Notes under the pieces: model-generated
The model's input: the letters and a program-made list of their open reading frames with translations, nothing else
Told to the model about the DNA's origin: nothing
The model's database searches: none
Shown here: one piece after another, positions 23,029 through 33,843 of the stretch
Numbering within the stretch: position 1 is the stretch's first letter
Layout of the letters: each line of letters opens with the position of its first letter
From: Nelumbo lutea
Taxonomy: Eukaryota; Streptophyta; Magnoliopsida; Proteales; Nelumbonaceae
Length of the DNA stretch: 64,000 nucleotides
NCBI GenBank assembly: GCA_022828595.1
Contig: JAKGHH010000003.1
Span: 105,609,583-105,673,582, forward strand
Reading direction: 5' to 3'
Made by a program: the position numbers and the translations under genes

Positions 23029-25034
23029 GAGATGGACAAGTTTTGGCCTGAAATGTTCATATATCAGTACACATTCCAACTTTCAAAGTTCAGCGTACTG
23101 CGATCACTTGTAAAGTTGTACAGGGAAAATCGGTAGCATCCAAACTGCAAAGTGATGTAAACGGCAAGCCGAATCTCTTGCTAATTAAATAGAAAAGTCA
23201 CGAGGACTATCAATGTAAATAGAAGCCTATCTTAGTTGATTAGTTCCTTTCATTTGGTGGTTTGATAATTGCCTTGCCGCTAGAAGAGAGTAGCTTAAGT
23301 GCTTAACAGAGATCTCATTTGAATGCTCGCTGGGGGTTTTTTCTACAGACACTTGTGAGTGCCCGTGGCACGCCCATCTGTAACTTGGACGGTCTTGGCC
23401 GAGAAAATTGGGATTTGCTCCTCACAGAACGCATCTCACATCGTGTATTGGAAACATCTCCTGTGGATAACAACACTAAATATGGGAGATGTTCCGGATG
23501 TGCAGCTGAGACGTGTTGCGAGGTGAGGACTGAGGAGAAGATCCGGGCTCCGGCCAAGAAGCCTCTGTGGCTTTGTTATGATCTTGAAGAAAGCATTGGT
23601 TGAATTATCTCTTCAGGTCCAAATGATCTATTTTCTTGGTGGGTTTAATTATGATGCCAGAGAGATTTATAACCAATCAAAAGGCATCATCATAGTGGTA
23701 TTGATCAAAGTCTTTCTGGCATCATAGTGATAATTTATCAGGTGGGTTTTCATCAAAATTCATGAAAGTCTTTCATGTGTTTCTGGCATCATAATTAACA
23801 TGATGCGGACAAGATATAATACCGGAAAAACTCTTAACCAGTTAATCAACCGGCATCATCATAGTGATAACCAATGAAGTGAGTTTTCCTCAATAATTGG
23901 TTTCTCCTTTTTTTTTTTTTTTGAATCAACGCAAAAGTAGTAAAAAAAGTGGAGCTGCAGTAGCCTATAGGTGTATGAATTATATGCGGCAGTCATTGGG
24001 CTGGGCTGGGCCCTGAGAAAACAAAGAGGTTCTCAACCTATTATTGGTAAGTATTAAGAAATAAGAAATAAAAATACTCTTTTTCTAAGAGTATAAAAAA
24101 ATTGTTTGATGATGATATTCTTGCGTGACGTGATGGGCTCAACCTCGACGACGCCAGACTTTCAGTTTCAACAAGCAACATTATGACTTTGATCTTAAGA
24201 AGATAAGAATCCATTCTTTTCTTCTTTCTTGTGGGGCCCATTTTGACTCTGGAATCTCACTACAAAGCTTAGACCTCGAGTAATTGAACGCCCTGGCCTC
24301 GGTCCCATTACGGCCTCCACCCGGCCGATTGTTATATCCCGAACCCTAACAAATTGTTGTTCAGTCAATTTTTCGGGCTTGGTTGTAATTAAGGCTGTTT
24401 GTGAATTCGATTTATCCGACCAATCTGATCCAATTCAGTCATGTAATGTCACATGTAACGAAAATTAACGCTGCTAACAATTAAGGTAGACTTAGTCAAT
24501 TGCCAAAAATAATAAGGATAGTGTTGGTTAATTTTCAAATAATAAAGATATATTAATAAATTAGCTAAACTATAAAGATAATTTAAAAAATTTGCCCTTT
24601 TGTTAAAGCAGTTCGACCAGACCAAACAGACACCAAATTTCCCTGTCAGAACTCAACAAGATCGGCCAATCGTGGCCATCCATTTCATATTGCCGTTTCT
24701 CCTTTGACGAACCGGATGTCTTTAACAGATCCCTGCCCGATCCACGGATTCTCTTCAATTTTCGTATAACCGGAACCGGGGAATCAAGGAACCGACGGGG
24801 ATTTTACAATTTGTTAGGGGGGATTTGATAATTTCATATCAAAACTAGTGGCAACAAATAGCTGAACAAGCAAACGGTGAGTATATTGTTTGTCTGGCTG
24901 GCATTCTGCTTCTTCCAGAATTCTCTGAAACCTCTCAAAAACCCAGACGAAGACATTCCTCCATCTCTTTCTCTCGCCCCTGCTACAAACCCTAGTTTCA
25001 TTAAAGCTAAAATGATGTCGGAATCTCTAAAACA
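23029..25034. other. 3' UTR of the helicase gene and intergenic region
   Basis: The helicase 3' UTR probably extends to about 23200-23230. An open frame on each strand at 23315-23603 has no recognisable similarity. 23640-23880 contains a degenerate repeat around TTTCTGGCATCAT. 24300-25034 is the upstream region of the next gene; no convincing TATA box was found, but pyrimidine-rich sequence lies just before the ATG (24960-24980). Confidence 0.55.
23640..23880. repeat. Degenerate GGCATCAT repeat cluster
   Basis: The words GGCATCATCATAGTG, GGCATCATAGTGATAA and TTTCTGGCATCATAA recur at about 23683, 23710, 23782 and 23850, separated by TCAAAGTCTTTC/GAAAGTCTTTC copies and by GGTGGGTTT. This looks like a locally duplicated unit of roughly 70 bp that has diverged. 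Confidence 0.6.
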
Positions 25035-28000
25035 ATGACACACAAAACCACCCTGAATTCACTCCATGCCCTAGAATCTTGCACATTTCAGCTCCATAGC
25101 TGGAAACCCTTTCAGCTGCAAACCCTAACCAAAACCCTAGAGTCTGATCTCTGCAATTCAAAACCCTACTCTTCTTCGGCCTCCAACACCGGCAATGGCG
25201 CTCATAGCAAGAGGCCCTGCCTCTCCGATCGAGCCACCGCTTTTTCGATCGACAGTCTCGACATGTCCAAGCTAAGTTTATTTGAAGACGAGAGGACGCC
25301 TGGGGCACGGCCTCATAAGAGGGATAATTTCCGGTGGATCGCCCGTAAAAGGAGGCGTAGAGGGTCCCGATCGGTCTCCGGCCGCAGCAGCGACAAGAGC
25401 GGTACCCGCCGATGCTGCTCCGTTGGAGCGTCGGCAGCTTATGCCACGTGCTCTGATTTCCATGTTGCGGTGGGGACGGATTCCAGTGGAGAGTTGTTTC
25501 TGAATGGGGATGCCTATTGGTATTCGGACATTAGCGAGGCGAGGAATTCCAGGAGGGAAGGGAGGGATGCTGGTGGAGGTGAGCGGGACAATTTGGGTTC
25601 TAGTTCTTGGCAAATTGGGGCCTTTGATGCTCAAGGGAATGAATCTGGCTATGGGAGTGAGCCAGGTTATAGAGGAGATGCAGAATTCGGCTATGGCGAT
25701 GAGCTCGACGAGGAAGAGGACGAAGGAAGGCTGTTGTTTTGGGGTGATCGATTTGGAGGTACATCATGCAGTGTCTCTTCTAACTACTTATCTCTTGATT
25801 TTGGCGTATATTCAATGAATTATTCGTGGCTTTGTTACATTTATCTTGGTTGAGCGTAATCATAAGCTCTCCCCTTTTGTCGATGGATTCTAGTCTTTCT
25901 AGACTAGATTCAGATCATTGGGGCTGATCTTGCTGTGGATATTTAAACATTATTGTACTGGGTATTTCCTTCTTTTTCTTTTTTTGGTCTTTTTAGTGAT
26001 TTGGGCGACGATTCATAGAAATTCATTCAATGCTTTTAGGTCCTTGGGGAGTGGAATTGTTTGGGAGACCTTATCATATGCTTATTTGAGGTGTTTATAA
26101 TTTGATATGATATCAACGAAGTTGGTCCTTCATTGATCATGAAGATGATACCACAAAGGTAATTGAAGGGGGAAAATGATACCCAGGTTAGGATTTTTTT
26201 TACAAGCCCTAGGTTATGATTGACTACTAATTCTTTTGTAGTAACCTCATTTTGGAGCTTAGCCAATTCCCATGGCGTTCTTTCTTCTATAAAAGGTATC
26301 ATTTGTAGACCACTCAAGGAATTGCGTGGGAAAAGGGCACTTAGGCTTTGAAATGGTATTATATCAAGGGGAACTCATTTGTAGACCACTTAAGTATCCT
26401 TGGTTTTTGCTTTAATAGAAGGAATTATCAAGGGGAACTTATTTGTAGACCATAATGGTATGCGTGCAGGCATACCTCTAATGGAGTTTCTTAATAGTTG
26501 GATGAAATGAAGTTGATGGAAATGGTGTTACTGTATATTGATTTGGACTCTTAAGTATGATTTTTGGACATTTTAGACCAGGATTCTGATGGTTGGAAAT
26601 CATTATTGAGGGAGGAGGAGGCCAGTAGGATGTGGTGAAGAAGAATGGTCGATCACTTGTGGAGGAGCAGGAGGAATAGAGAAGCTATTATGATAGCTGA
26701 TGTGTTGATCCCCTTCCAGACCATGAGAAGTGTATATAAGAGAAGTTGCACTCTATCCTGTGTCAACTGTATGCCCTTGCCTCCTGATCTTTCCATCTGG
26801 CACTGTTTTCTTGGTTATCTAGAAAGTCACCCCTAGTCCCTTTCCAATCATCTTCGATGAATTGACCTAGTCCCTCATGATTCTAAATTCCCATCTAAGA
26901 GTGCTCTCTAGAACTAAGATTTTGGCTTGTTAAGCAAGACTTGGTTTTTTATGGTGCCAACAGTGTTTTAAAAGCGCAAGGTGCAAAAAGGGCGCAAGGG
27001 CCAATTTGCGCCCGAGAAACATATTACATTCCTGCTTCTATGAGTCACCTTTGTGCCACGCCCCTTGGGGAAAGTCCACACAAGTCCATGTTAGGGTCTT
27101 AAATTCTTAATTCTCACACACAAAAAAAAAATAATGATTTTATAATTTTAACTGCCTTTTAAGAAGATATTTTATTAGGATGAAAGAATGAACAACATTA
27201 GCAAATAGGGGATTCTTGGATTTCTTAAAAGGCAATTAAAATTATAAAATCATTATTTTTTGTGTGAGAATTAAGAATTTAAGACCCTAACATGGATATT
27301 TTTGGGCTTGCCTTGAGGGGTGTGGTCGGGAGCTGCTAGGTTCAAAAAAAGTAAAAAAGCGTAAAATTTTCAATAGGCACATGCTTGGACCAAGGTGCAA
27401 GGTGCACCAGGCGTGTGCCTTTTGAAAGTGCTGCGCCTAGGACCTGGGTGAGGTGCTTACCCTAAAATGTGCCTAGCCAGTGCCAGTCTGCACATCCTTT
27501 CAGATTCCTGTTATAGCCTCAATGGTTCCAGCAATGTTGTTGCATGCCATGACCATGATTGTAATTGTGTATATGATTTCAGCCCAGCAGGATCTGGTAG
27601 ATAATGATTTGTGGCACATCATTCAAGTTGCCTGACAACCATGCTGGTATAATCAAGTAAATTACATACTGGCATGCGTTGAGAGAATTCCTCTATTGTG
27701 CTATCATTGAGGTGACACCAGGTGAATTGTTTCATATAAACATCATGGATTTAAATATTGAAGTGAAGAAAGTGAATGCTTTGATTGTGCCTTTGTCAAG
27801 CTCTTGCCATGCAGTATAGGTTCCAGTAAGGTGGTGGAGGGGTGCATTTAGCAGCAAGGAACAAACTAATCCCCCCTTCACCTATATGTTGAAGTGGACC
27901 AATCCTATGGCCGCTTCAGTGCTAACTATAAGAACCAAAAGCTTTGATGAAGTTTCTATTCCAATCTAATGATCTTTAGAAAAAGGTGCACTATTTTCCA

Positions 28001-28282
28001 AGTTGACTACATATCATATTTGCTTTTGTGTTGGAGCCTTGGTTTTCAAGTCCTTTCAAGTTTGCCTATAAGCGTCTTTTCCATTTTACTATGATTATGT
28101 GCAGCTGTTGGAATACCTGATTAATAAAATGCTTATCTAACCTTGGGAAGTACTTAGAACGCCAGATATAACATAGTGACTTTGGTTCTACTTTGTATGC
28201 AGATTATGATATGGAGATGGTTGGGGAAAACACATTCTCAGAGCAAAAAGCTCATCACAGGTGCAGGCGTAAGAAGCAGTAA
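25035..28282 (+). CDS. Plant protein of unknown function with basic nuclear-type stretch, two exons
   Basis: Exon 1 is 25035-25758 and exon 2 is 28203-28282 (TAA); they join at phase 1 to encode 267 residues. I recognise the overall pattern as a conserved land-plant protein but cannot name a function. The N-terminus (MTHKTTLNSLHALESCTFQLHSW) and the C-terminus (KAHHRCRRKKQ) look like the conserved ends of the family. In between are a basic cluster at about residues 96-107 (RWIARKRRRRG), a Gly/Tyr/acid-rich stretch (about 195-232) and the WGDRFG motif directly before the splice. The basic cluster suggests nuclear location (inference). The 2.4-kb intron carries a transposon fold-back. Reading exon 1 past 25758 would give an alternative frame to 25853, which I treat as intron because exon 2 joins precisely. 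Confidence 0.75.
25759..28202. other. Intron of the 25035 gene
   Basis: A 2.4-kb AT-rich intron with donor GTACAT and acceptor TATGCAG. It contains the inverted-repeat element at 26955-27475. 26200-26470 repeats the words AAGGGGAACT and TTTGTAGACCA three times, a degenerate local duplication. No other coding signal. Confidence 0.65.
26955..27475. mobile_element. Inverted-repeat element with nested fold-back
   Basis: The outer part is rich in AAGCGCAAGGTGC / GGTGCACC / GTGCGCC-type words (26963-27000 and 27370-27470). Inside is a near-perfect fold-back: arm 27085-27165 starting TCCATGTTAGGGTCTTAA, and arm 27221-27296 ending in its complement, with about 55 bp of loop. The arms are about 77 bp and differ at only a few bases and one A-run length. 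No coding. Superfamily not established. Confidence 0.75.
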
Positions 28283-28792
28283 GAATGATTGATTCAAGTT
28301 GATGAAATATCTACATGTCAAAGTGGTTCGACTGTATTATCAGGTGCCCACTCCTTCAGCAAGGACTAGTGGTTGCTGGAATTTTCACTGTGCTGAACAT
28401 ATTTATTAATCTGCACAGTGCCCTCTCTAAGTCTTGCCTTAATGCAGCATTTGTGAGCCTTTAGTAAGCAATGTATCATTTGTGTACTGCCTTTGTTGTT
28501 TGTTCCATTTCTCTGGATTTGGTTGGCTTATAATGGACTGATTGTATTCTTTAAAAATCAATTGGGTTATATGATTCTTACTTGTTTCTCAATTCCCATC
28601 CTTTTTTCTTCGCTGGCGTATAATTGTGGAGAGAGAGAGAGAGAGGAGCATTTGAGTGAAATGTGTTAACACGCCTATAAATGTTCTCTGTTTTTTCCTG
28701 TTGTGTGGCGATCAGTCAAGACTGACCTTTGAATCCTGAATGCAGCACGTTCTTAATGAACCAGCTAATGATGAATGGAGGTCCACGGCCAA

Positions 28793-29091
28793 GGCTGCGT
28801 TCGTTTTTGGTGTAAATACGGACTGGTATAAAATTTCACTCTAATCCGTATTTTCACGAGTTTGTTTTCAGGAGCAAGGTTCAAGTATCGGCGGATACGA
28901 TCGTTATGGGACCTTTCCGATATGCCCCTATAGTGGGTGTATTGGGAGTTTGACCGATTTCAGGGGTGGAAGAGTTTTAAATTGGCCTCTCCTGAATTGG
29001 TTTTGAAAAAAAATAAAAAAGTAAAAAAAGGATCGATTCACCTGATGTACTTTTACATCTATTGCAGTTTAGACCAAAAACAAACGCAGCC
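28793..29091. mobile_element. Short inverted-repeat MITE (GGCTGCGTT ends)
   Basis: The left end GGCTGCGTTCGTTTTTGGT and right end (complement of GGCTGCGTTTGTTTTTGGT) differ at one base in 19. The element is 299 bp with no coding. The ends resemble the other GGCTGC/GGTTGC elements of this window (37170, 46139). No confident target duplication. Confidence 0.75.
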
Positions 29092-29575
29092 TAAAAGAAT
29101 TTGAAAGCTTGGTCATACTTGGGTGTTAGATTGGCGATCACTGTCCCAGTGTCCGAATTGATCCTGACTCCTGATGGAACGAGTGGTTCTGTTAGCATGG
29201 CTTTTAGGTTACTATTGACTCGTTGGACTTGGGTCTCTCGTCGGGATTCCATTTTGGGGCCGAACCCAAGGAAGACTAGAGGTACCTAAAAACCAATGAT
29301 AAATTATAAATCCCAGATGAATTTGAGTGGGGAAAATCAATGATACCGGAAAGAGGAAGAATGACTGTTCAGCCCATCTCAGAATTATTAACCCCACCAT
29401 TAGTATGGGATGAATCCTACCGTGGATCAATGCAAATCCATGGGGGGGCTATCTAATAGAAGTCATTAATTTGCTAGGTGCCAACACCTTTCTGCTACCA
29501 TACCATCACTACTGTGGCGGGACTCGAAAAATGGACTTTTAACAGTTTTTCCCGTTTAGGGCCTTTAGGCCAATT

Positions 29576-29618
29576 GGCCCAAAACTATTTATCAATTGGC
29601 TGGCCCGGAAAGGGCCCA
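29576..29618. promoter_or_regulatory. Paired site II-like (TGGGCC) promoter motifs
   Basis: GGCCCA occurs at 29576-29581 and again at 29613-29618 (TGGGCC on the complement), 110-160 bp upstream of the LYR gene start. Site II elements of this form are common in plant promoters of nuclear genes for mitochondrial and growth-related proteins, which fits the gene. Function is inferred. Confidence 0.45.
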
Positions 29619-29731
29619 ATGGATCAAAGAGCTAATTAGGTCATTTATTTTCTTTCTTTCTTTTTTTTCGTTTTTTTAACAGACCAAATGAAGATCAATG
29701 TACAAAGAGGGAGAGGGAAAGACGACAGAAA

Positions 29732-29986
29732 ATGGGAAGAGGAACAGCAGAGGCACTCAGTGCTTACAGAGCCCTGCTTCGAGCCACTCGAAAATCGTTT
29801 GCCGGTGACACACTGATGCTTAATGAGTCGGCTCTAGAAGTAAGGAAGAAGTTCGAAGAGAACCGTAACGTAACGTCCGAAGAGGAGATAAAGAAACTCC
29901 TTGCCGATGCTCGCGAGGCTTCAGATTTCATCTCCAACATGATCGTCCAGGCCAAACTCAATTCAAGAGGCGGTTTCGGTAAATAA
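29732..29986 (+). CDS. MZM1: LYR-motif mitochondrial complex III assembly factor (MZM1/LYRM7-like)
   Basis: A single-exon gene encodes 84 residues, the usual size for the family, starting [20 protein letters not shown]. The AYR-x-LLR segment (residues 11-17) is the LYR-type motif that binds the iron-sulfur transfer machinery and acyl-carrier protein. KFEENRNV and [14 protein letters not shown] are typical of MZM1/LYRM7, which stabilises the Rieske iron-sulfur protein in the mitochondrial matrix before its insertion into the cytochrome bc1 complex. The ATG is the first in frame and follows a purine-rich leader (GAGAGGGAAAGACGAC). Upstream TGGGCC motifs fit a mitochondrial-protein promoter. The protein is intact. 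Assignment is by remembered family sequence, not by search. Confidence 0.85.
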   Translation: MGRGTAEALSAYRALLRATRKSFAGDTLMLNESALEVRKKFEENRNVTSEEEIKKLLADAREASDFISNMIVQAKLNSRGGFGK

Positions 29987-31780
29987 AACCTCCTTAAATC
30001 TGACTTCGTGCTTCTTTCTCATATCCTGTACTTTGATGGATACTTTCATTCTCTTTGTTTTCTTTTGGCAATGAAGGCTATTTCTACACTATTTATATTA
30101 TGCCCATCAACTGTTTGTTCGTCTTCCTTCCCAGTCTTTCCCTTCTCGTTCGGTGCTATCCATTTTCTTTATGAATTTTATGAGAAACATGTGCAATCTA
30201 GGAAGACTAGTCTGTTACAAGTTCGATTAAAATAGATAATTTCCTAAATTATATTCTACTTGTAGAGAACTAGTTTCCGGGTATTGAAAGACCTTGATTT
30301 GTTTTAACTTGAAGTGAGAAATTGAACAGACTGTCAAAACGTCTAAGGACGGCCTCCTGTCCTGCGTTGCCAATGAGCAGTAAAGGTTATAAAAGCATCA
30401 GTGGCCGTTGCATCATTTTAACTGCTGTTACTTTTAAGCTGTATCCACATTGATGTATTGGTTCTCTTGTGAAGAAAGTACTGAAACCAGGTGCAACTTA
30501 GGAAGATCAGATTGGCATACTAAATATCTGAACTAGTTGGGTAACGTCAAGCATTTGAATGTGAATTGCAGTGTATAGAGATGGAAGTGTGTGGTCATTA
30601 GTTGTAGGTAACTTCTTTTGAACTAGGCATTTATATTTGTATCCTTCCGTATGTGAATTGCAGTGTATAACAGAAATACTCTGTTATAGCTCTGTCAATG
30701 GATGCACTGTATTGTAACAATACGATATATTTCCTGGACAGATTTCTAGGTTACCTGAAAAGCAGTCCTTTCTCAAACCAACCATGAACAAGGCAGTAAA
30801 ACAACAGAAATAGACAATATCAAGTCAAAGATACTGCAAAAACACAAGAAACAAGCCACCATGATTTTTAACATGGAAAACCTCTTCAATGTGAAGAGGA
30901 AAAACTACGGGGCACTAACCCAGTAAAATTCCACTATAATGATAATAATGGGAATACAACAGCTGTCTAGCAGCATCTAGAAGAAACAAATCATCAAGAA
31001 AGGAAAAACCCCTTGGTTACAATTCAAATCTCTCACCAACAAGGTAGAATACAATCAAGAAAGAATCAACAATACTTCTCACCTCAAATGGAAGAATAGC
31101 CTTTTCGGAACAAACTTTAGAGAAGCATAACAAAAGCAATTTACTGTGGTATGAGCCTTCACGGTAAACGTTGCTTCTCCAAGAAAACCCTTGAGTTTTT
31201 TTTTTTTTTTCAAAACCCTCCAATAGAATAGCAAAAACCTCTCATATGTTTCCCTCTTCTTTCCTTTTGAAAGAAGAACATAATGAGGCAAGAGGGAAAT
31301 TACTCACTTTCACCAACTTCTCTCCATATAAGTTCGGTGGGCCTTTCCTCATGGGGCTTGACCCATCGCCTATGGTATACCCAATACCATGTATGAATCA
31401 TTTCTTTGAGCATACTTAAAATACTCTAAGAGTTGTTGATTCATGAAAATTTGTTCCTTACCTGGAAGGAGAGTGAACACCTTATTTCTGTGATGTATGT
31501 TATTTGATGATGATGTGGTATTGATTGACAAGACTAGAATTGGTCGAATGCAAAGCTAGAGCAATGGGAAAATGTTTTAAAATTGTTTTAATACAAGTCT
31601 GAGAATTTTCTGTACATGCTTTGCAATTTTAGTAGAAAAATTAGTAGCATAGGTGGTGCAAGTAAGACTGATGATCAGAGGATACCCCAAACTGAACTTT
31701 TGTTACATTGGATGAGTCATCCATAATGAGAAAGAAATCAGAGAGGATGTTGCCACCCAAAGCCCATAGAAATAGAACAG
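29987..31780. other. Intergenic region after the LYR gene, with repeat fragments
   Basis: 29987-30240 is the likely 3' UTR and flank. The word GTGAATTGCAGTGTATA is repeated at about 30561 and 30653. 30830-31320 contains sequence such as ACATGGAAAACCTCTTCAAT and CGGGGCACTAACCCAG that resembles an LTR-derived dispersed repeat, ends undefined. A T-run lies at 31197-31210. No gene. Confidence 0.5.
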
Positions 31781-31789
31781 GGTGGATGA

Positions 31790-33085
31790 AGTGTGGATCT
31801 GATGTGTTGTGTGACTGGCGCATACCAATAAAACTATGGACATTTTGTGTAAGTCTCAAAAACATACCACAAATGCTCCCAACTGGTGCATTTTGTGCAA
31901 GTTGAATGGTGAGACTGCTTACCACCTCTTAATCTCTGGTCCTTTTGTTTGTTATATTTGGGAATGGTTTTGCTCTCTTTTTGGTTGCAGGTGGATCCTT
32001 TCTGTTTGTTTGGAAATGCTCTTTAGCCCATCTTTTTTGAGAGGCACAAAGAAAAGAGGTAGAATATTGTGTAAGTGTGCAAAGGGCAGCAGTAGTTTCG
32101 ATAGTTTAGGAGGAGAGGAACTTAAGAATCTTTGAAGATAGAGAAAGAAATAAGGCGGCAGCCATTGAGACTGTTATACTAAGAGTAGCACACTGGGTTA
32201 AGACTTAGGAACTGTTTTCAGATTTTTCAGTGGAAGACTTTTTTTAGAAATTGGGGTGGTCGATAGCTCTTTCCTCCTCTAGGAAACAAAAACTCCTTGA
32301 GTTATGGTCTCCCCCAATTGGAGGGTGGATGAAACTTAATTTTGATGGAAGTAGTTTGGGCAATCTGGGACCCTCCGGAATTGGAGGAGTGATACGAGAT
32401 GGGGGTGGGAAAATTTTTGGTCTGTTTTCAGGCCAACTGATTAGGGTGATTCAGTGAGTGGAGGAAAGTTACAAGGGATAATTAAGAGGGGAGGACAAAA
32501 ATGAGGCTGATGTCCTGGTCTGTTAGGGGGTTTTTGAAATGGTAGAAGAAGGATGTTAGTAAGGAATTGAGGAATCTCTAAAGACAAGGAATGGATGCTA
32601 GATAACTAGGTTGGCAGTAGGCCAATCTACTATAGTTTTGGCATTGATATTGCTTGAGGCATCTCATCTACTGGGAGAAGTGGAGATTTGAAATTATATT
32701 TCTTTTTGTTCTATTTTTGTTATTAGGTGTTGCTTCAACACCCATCATGGATTTACTACTTTTTTTATTAATGAATTTTCTTTTTTACTTATAAAAAAAC
32801 AGTGGGAGCAGAATTCATGGCTGCTATTGTTGGGGTGCAAAAATGGAGGAAATGGGAATCACAAGGCTGATTGTAGAAGGGGGGTCAAAGATAATCATTT
32901 GGTTAGTTGAAAAGAAGAGAATGGGTTTTATTGGCAATTTAGAAATGAGTTCAGGCGGTTCAAGATGTTGTCAAAATAGATATACATTCATGTAAGATAG
33001 GTTAGAAGGTTTGCTAATGGTTTGGCGGATGGATTAGCTAAGCAAGGAGTACATAGATATCATTTATATTGGGCTCAATGTTTTT
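31790..33085 (+). mobile_element. Second copy of the L1-type LINE family, 5'-truncated and interrupted
   Basis: The zinc-binding region (NAPNWCILCKLNGETAYHLL at about 31862-31925) and RNase H start (LNFDGSSLGNLGPSGIGGVI at about 32335-32395) closely match the corresponding parts of the LINE at 6711-7215. The RNase H stretch breaks off at 32456 and resumes near 32800 (later ANGLADGLAKQGVHR near 33015-33055) because another LINE end is inserted. Frameshifts and stops occur throughout. Only the 3' third of ORF2 is present. Confidence 0.8.
32457..32799 (+). mobile_element. 5'-truncated LINE 3' end inserted in the second LINE
   Basis: The 343-bp insert ends in an A-rich tail (TTATAAAAAAAC) and is flanked by CAGTG on both sides (32452-32456 and 32800-32804, each followed by RG). 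Host RNase H coding resumes after it. Truncation at the 5' end, an A-tail and a target duplication are the known marks of target-primed reverse transcription. Confidence 0.75.
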
Positions 33086-33835
33086 TTCTTTTTTAATTTG
33101 AAGAATAGAATGAAAATTTCATTAAAGAGAAACTTAATACAAACATTAGCGGGTGGTGAGGCAACACCCAAAAAACACTAACCAAACATGACACAATTAC
33201 ATCAAACTAAAGGGAAGAAAACTGTGAGTCCACAATTTCACGAAACCAATGCACAAAACCCTCTGCCAGCTTGCCAACACCTTAATCTTCTCCTTCAAAC
33301 ACTTCTTCCTGCCTATATCCTTCCTCATTCCATGCCTCTCTTCATTCCTCTATAAACCTTTCTTTAAACTCTCCTCCCTCTTGCTCCTTTCAAATGCTTC
33401 AAAAGCCCGTCTAGCAAAATCTTCGTCGCCCCAAAAGAATAGACCTAAACTCCAGCCAATTCTTAAATCTCTTGCAGCTAAATCCTCTACCTCCAGTCCA
33501 CCCTTTTCTTCCTTGCTATTTAAAATGGATTTACTCATTGGAGTTCATCTCCTCCACTCCTCCCCTCTCCTTTTTGTGAACCCCCAGCTCTCCAACTATA
33601 TCAACCTTTTTCTCAAATGTAACAAACCTGTGGGTCACAGCACCATCTAACACTTAAGTCTCGGAATCTTTTTTCTCAGCTATCTCCTTCATTGCACCTT
33701 TGGACTTCATTATAAACCCTCTTGAATTTGTTTGTTGGACCAGCCCCTACCAAGCCCTCTTTCAGTCTAGAGAACACTTTAGACTCGAGGTTTCTTTAAG
33801 CCTTAATAAAATTCTGTGTTGCTGATCCAAAAAAA
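33086..33835. mobile_element. Retroposon remnant ending in poly(A)
   Basis: The stretch starts with T-rich sequence (33088-33105) and ends with a run of about 15 A at 33829-33843, preceded by AATAAAATTCTG (33805-33816). The start looks like the reversed 3' end of a LINE and the end like a + strand LINE tail, so this is probably two retroposon pieces placed tail to tail. A weak frame on the minus strand (33350-33538) is charged but unrecognised. Confidence 0.45.
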
Positions 33836-33843
33836 AAAAAAAA

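Larger units (their letters stand above)
28283..29731. other. 3' UTR of the 25035 gene and intergenic region before the LYR gene
   Basis: Contains a (GA)n tract (28629-28644), the MITE at 28793-29091, and the promoter-side sequence of the next gene from about 29500. Frames at 29101-29289 on either strand show no family similarity. Confidence 0.55.

Noticed and set aside
23315..23603. Overlapping frames on both strands after the helicase gene
   Set aside because: Neither translation resembles a known protein; there is no exon partner. It could be 3' flank or decayed transposon.
25278..25634. 118-codon minus-strand frame inside exon 1 of the 25035 gene
   Set aside because: It is the shadow of a GC-rich exon on the other strand; the + strand has the conserved ends and a precise splice.
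33249..33650. 133-codon plus-strand frame rich in Ser, Leu and Pro
   Set aside because: Composition is typical of the complement of purine-rich retroposon sequence; no domain seen.
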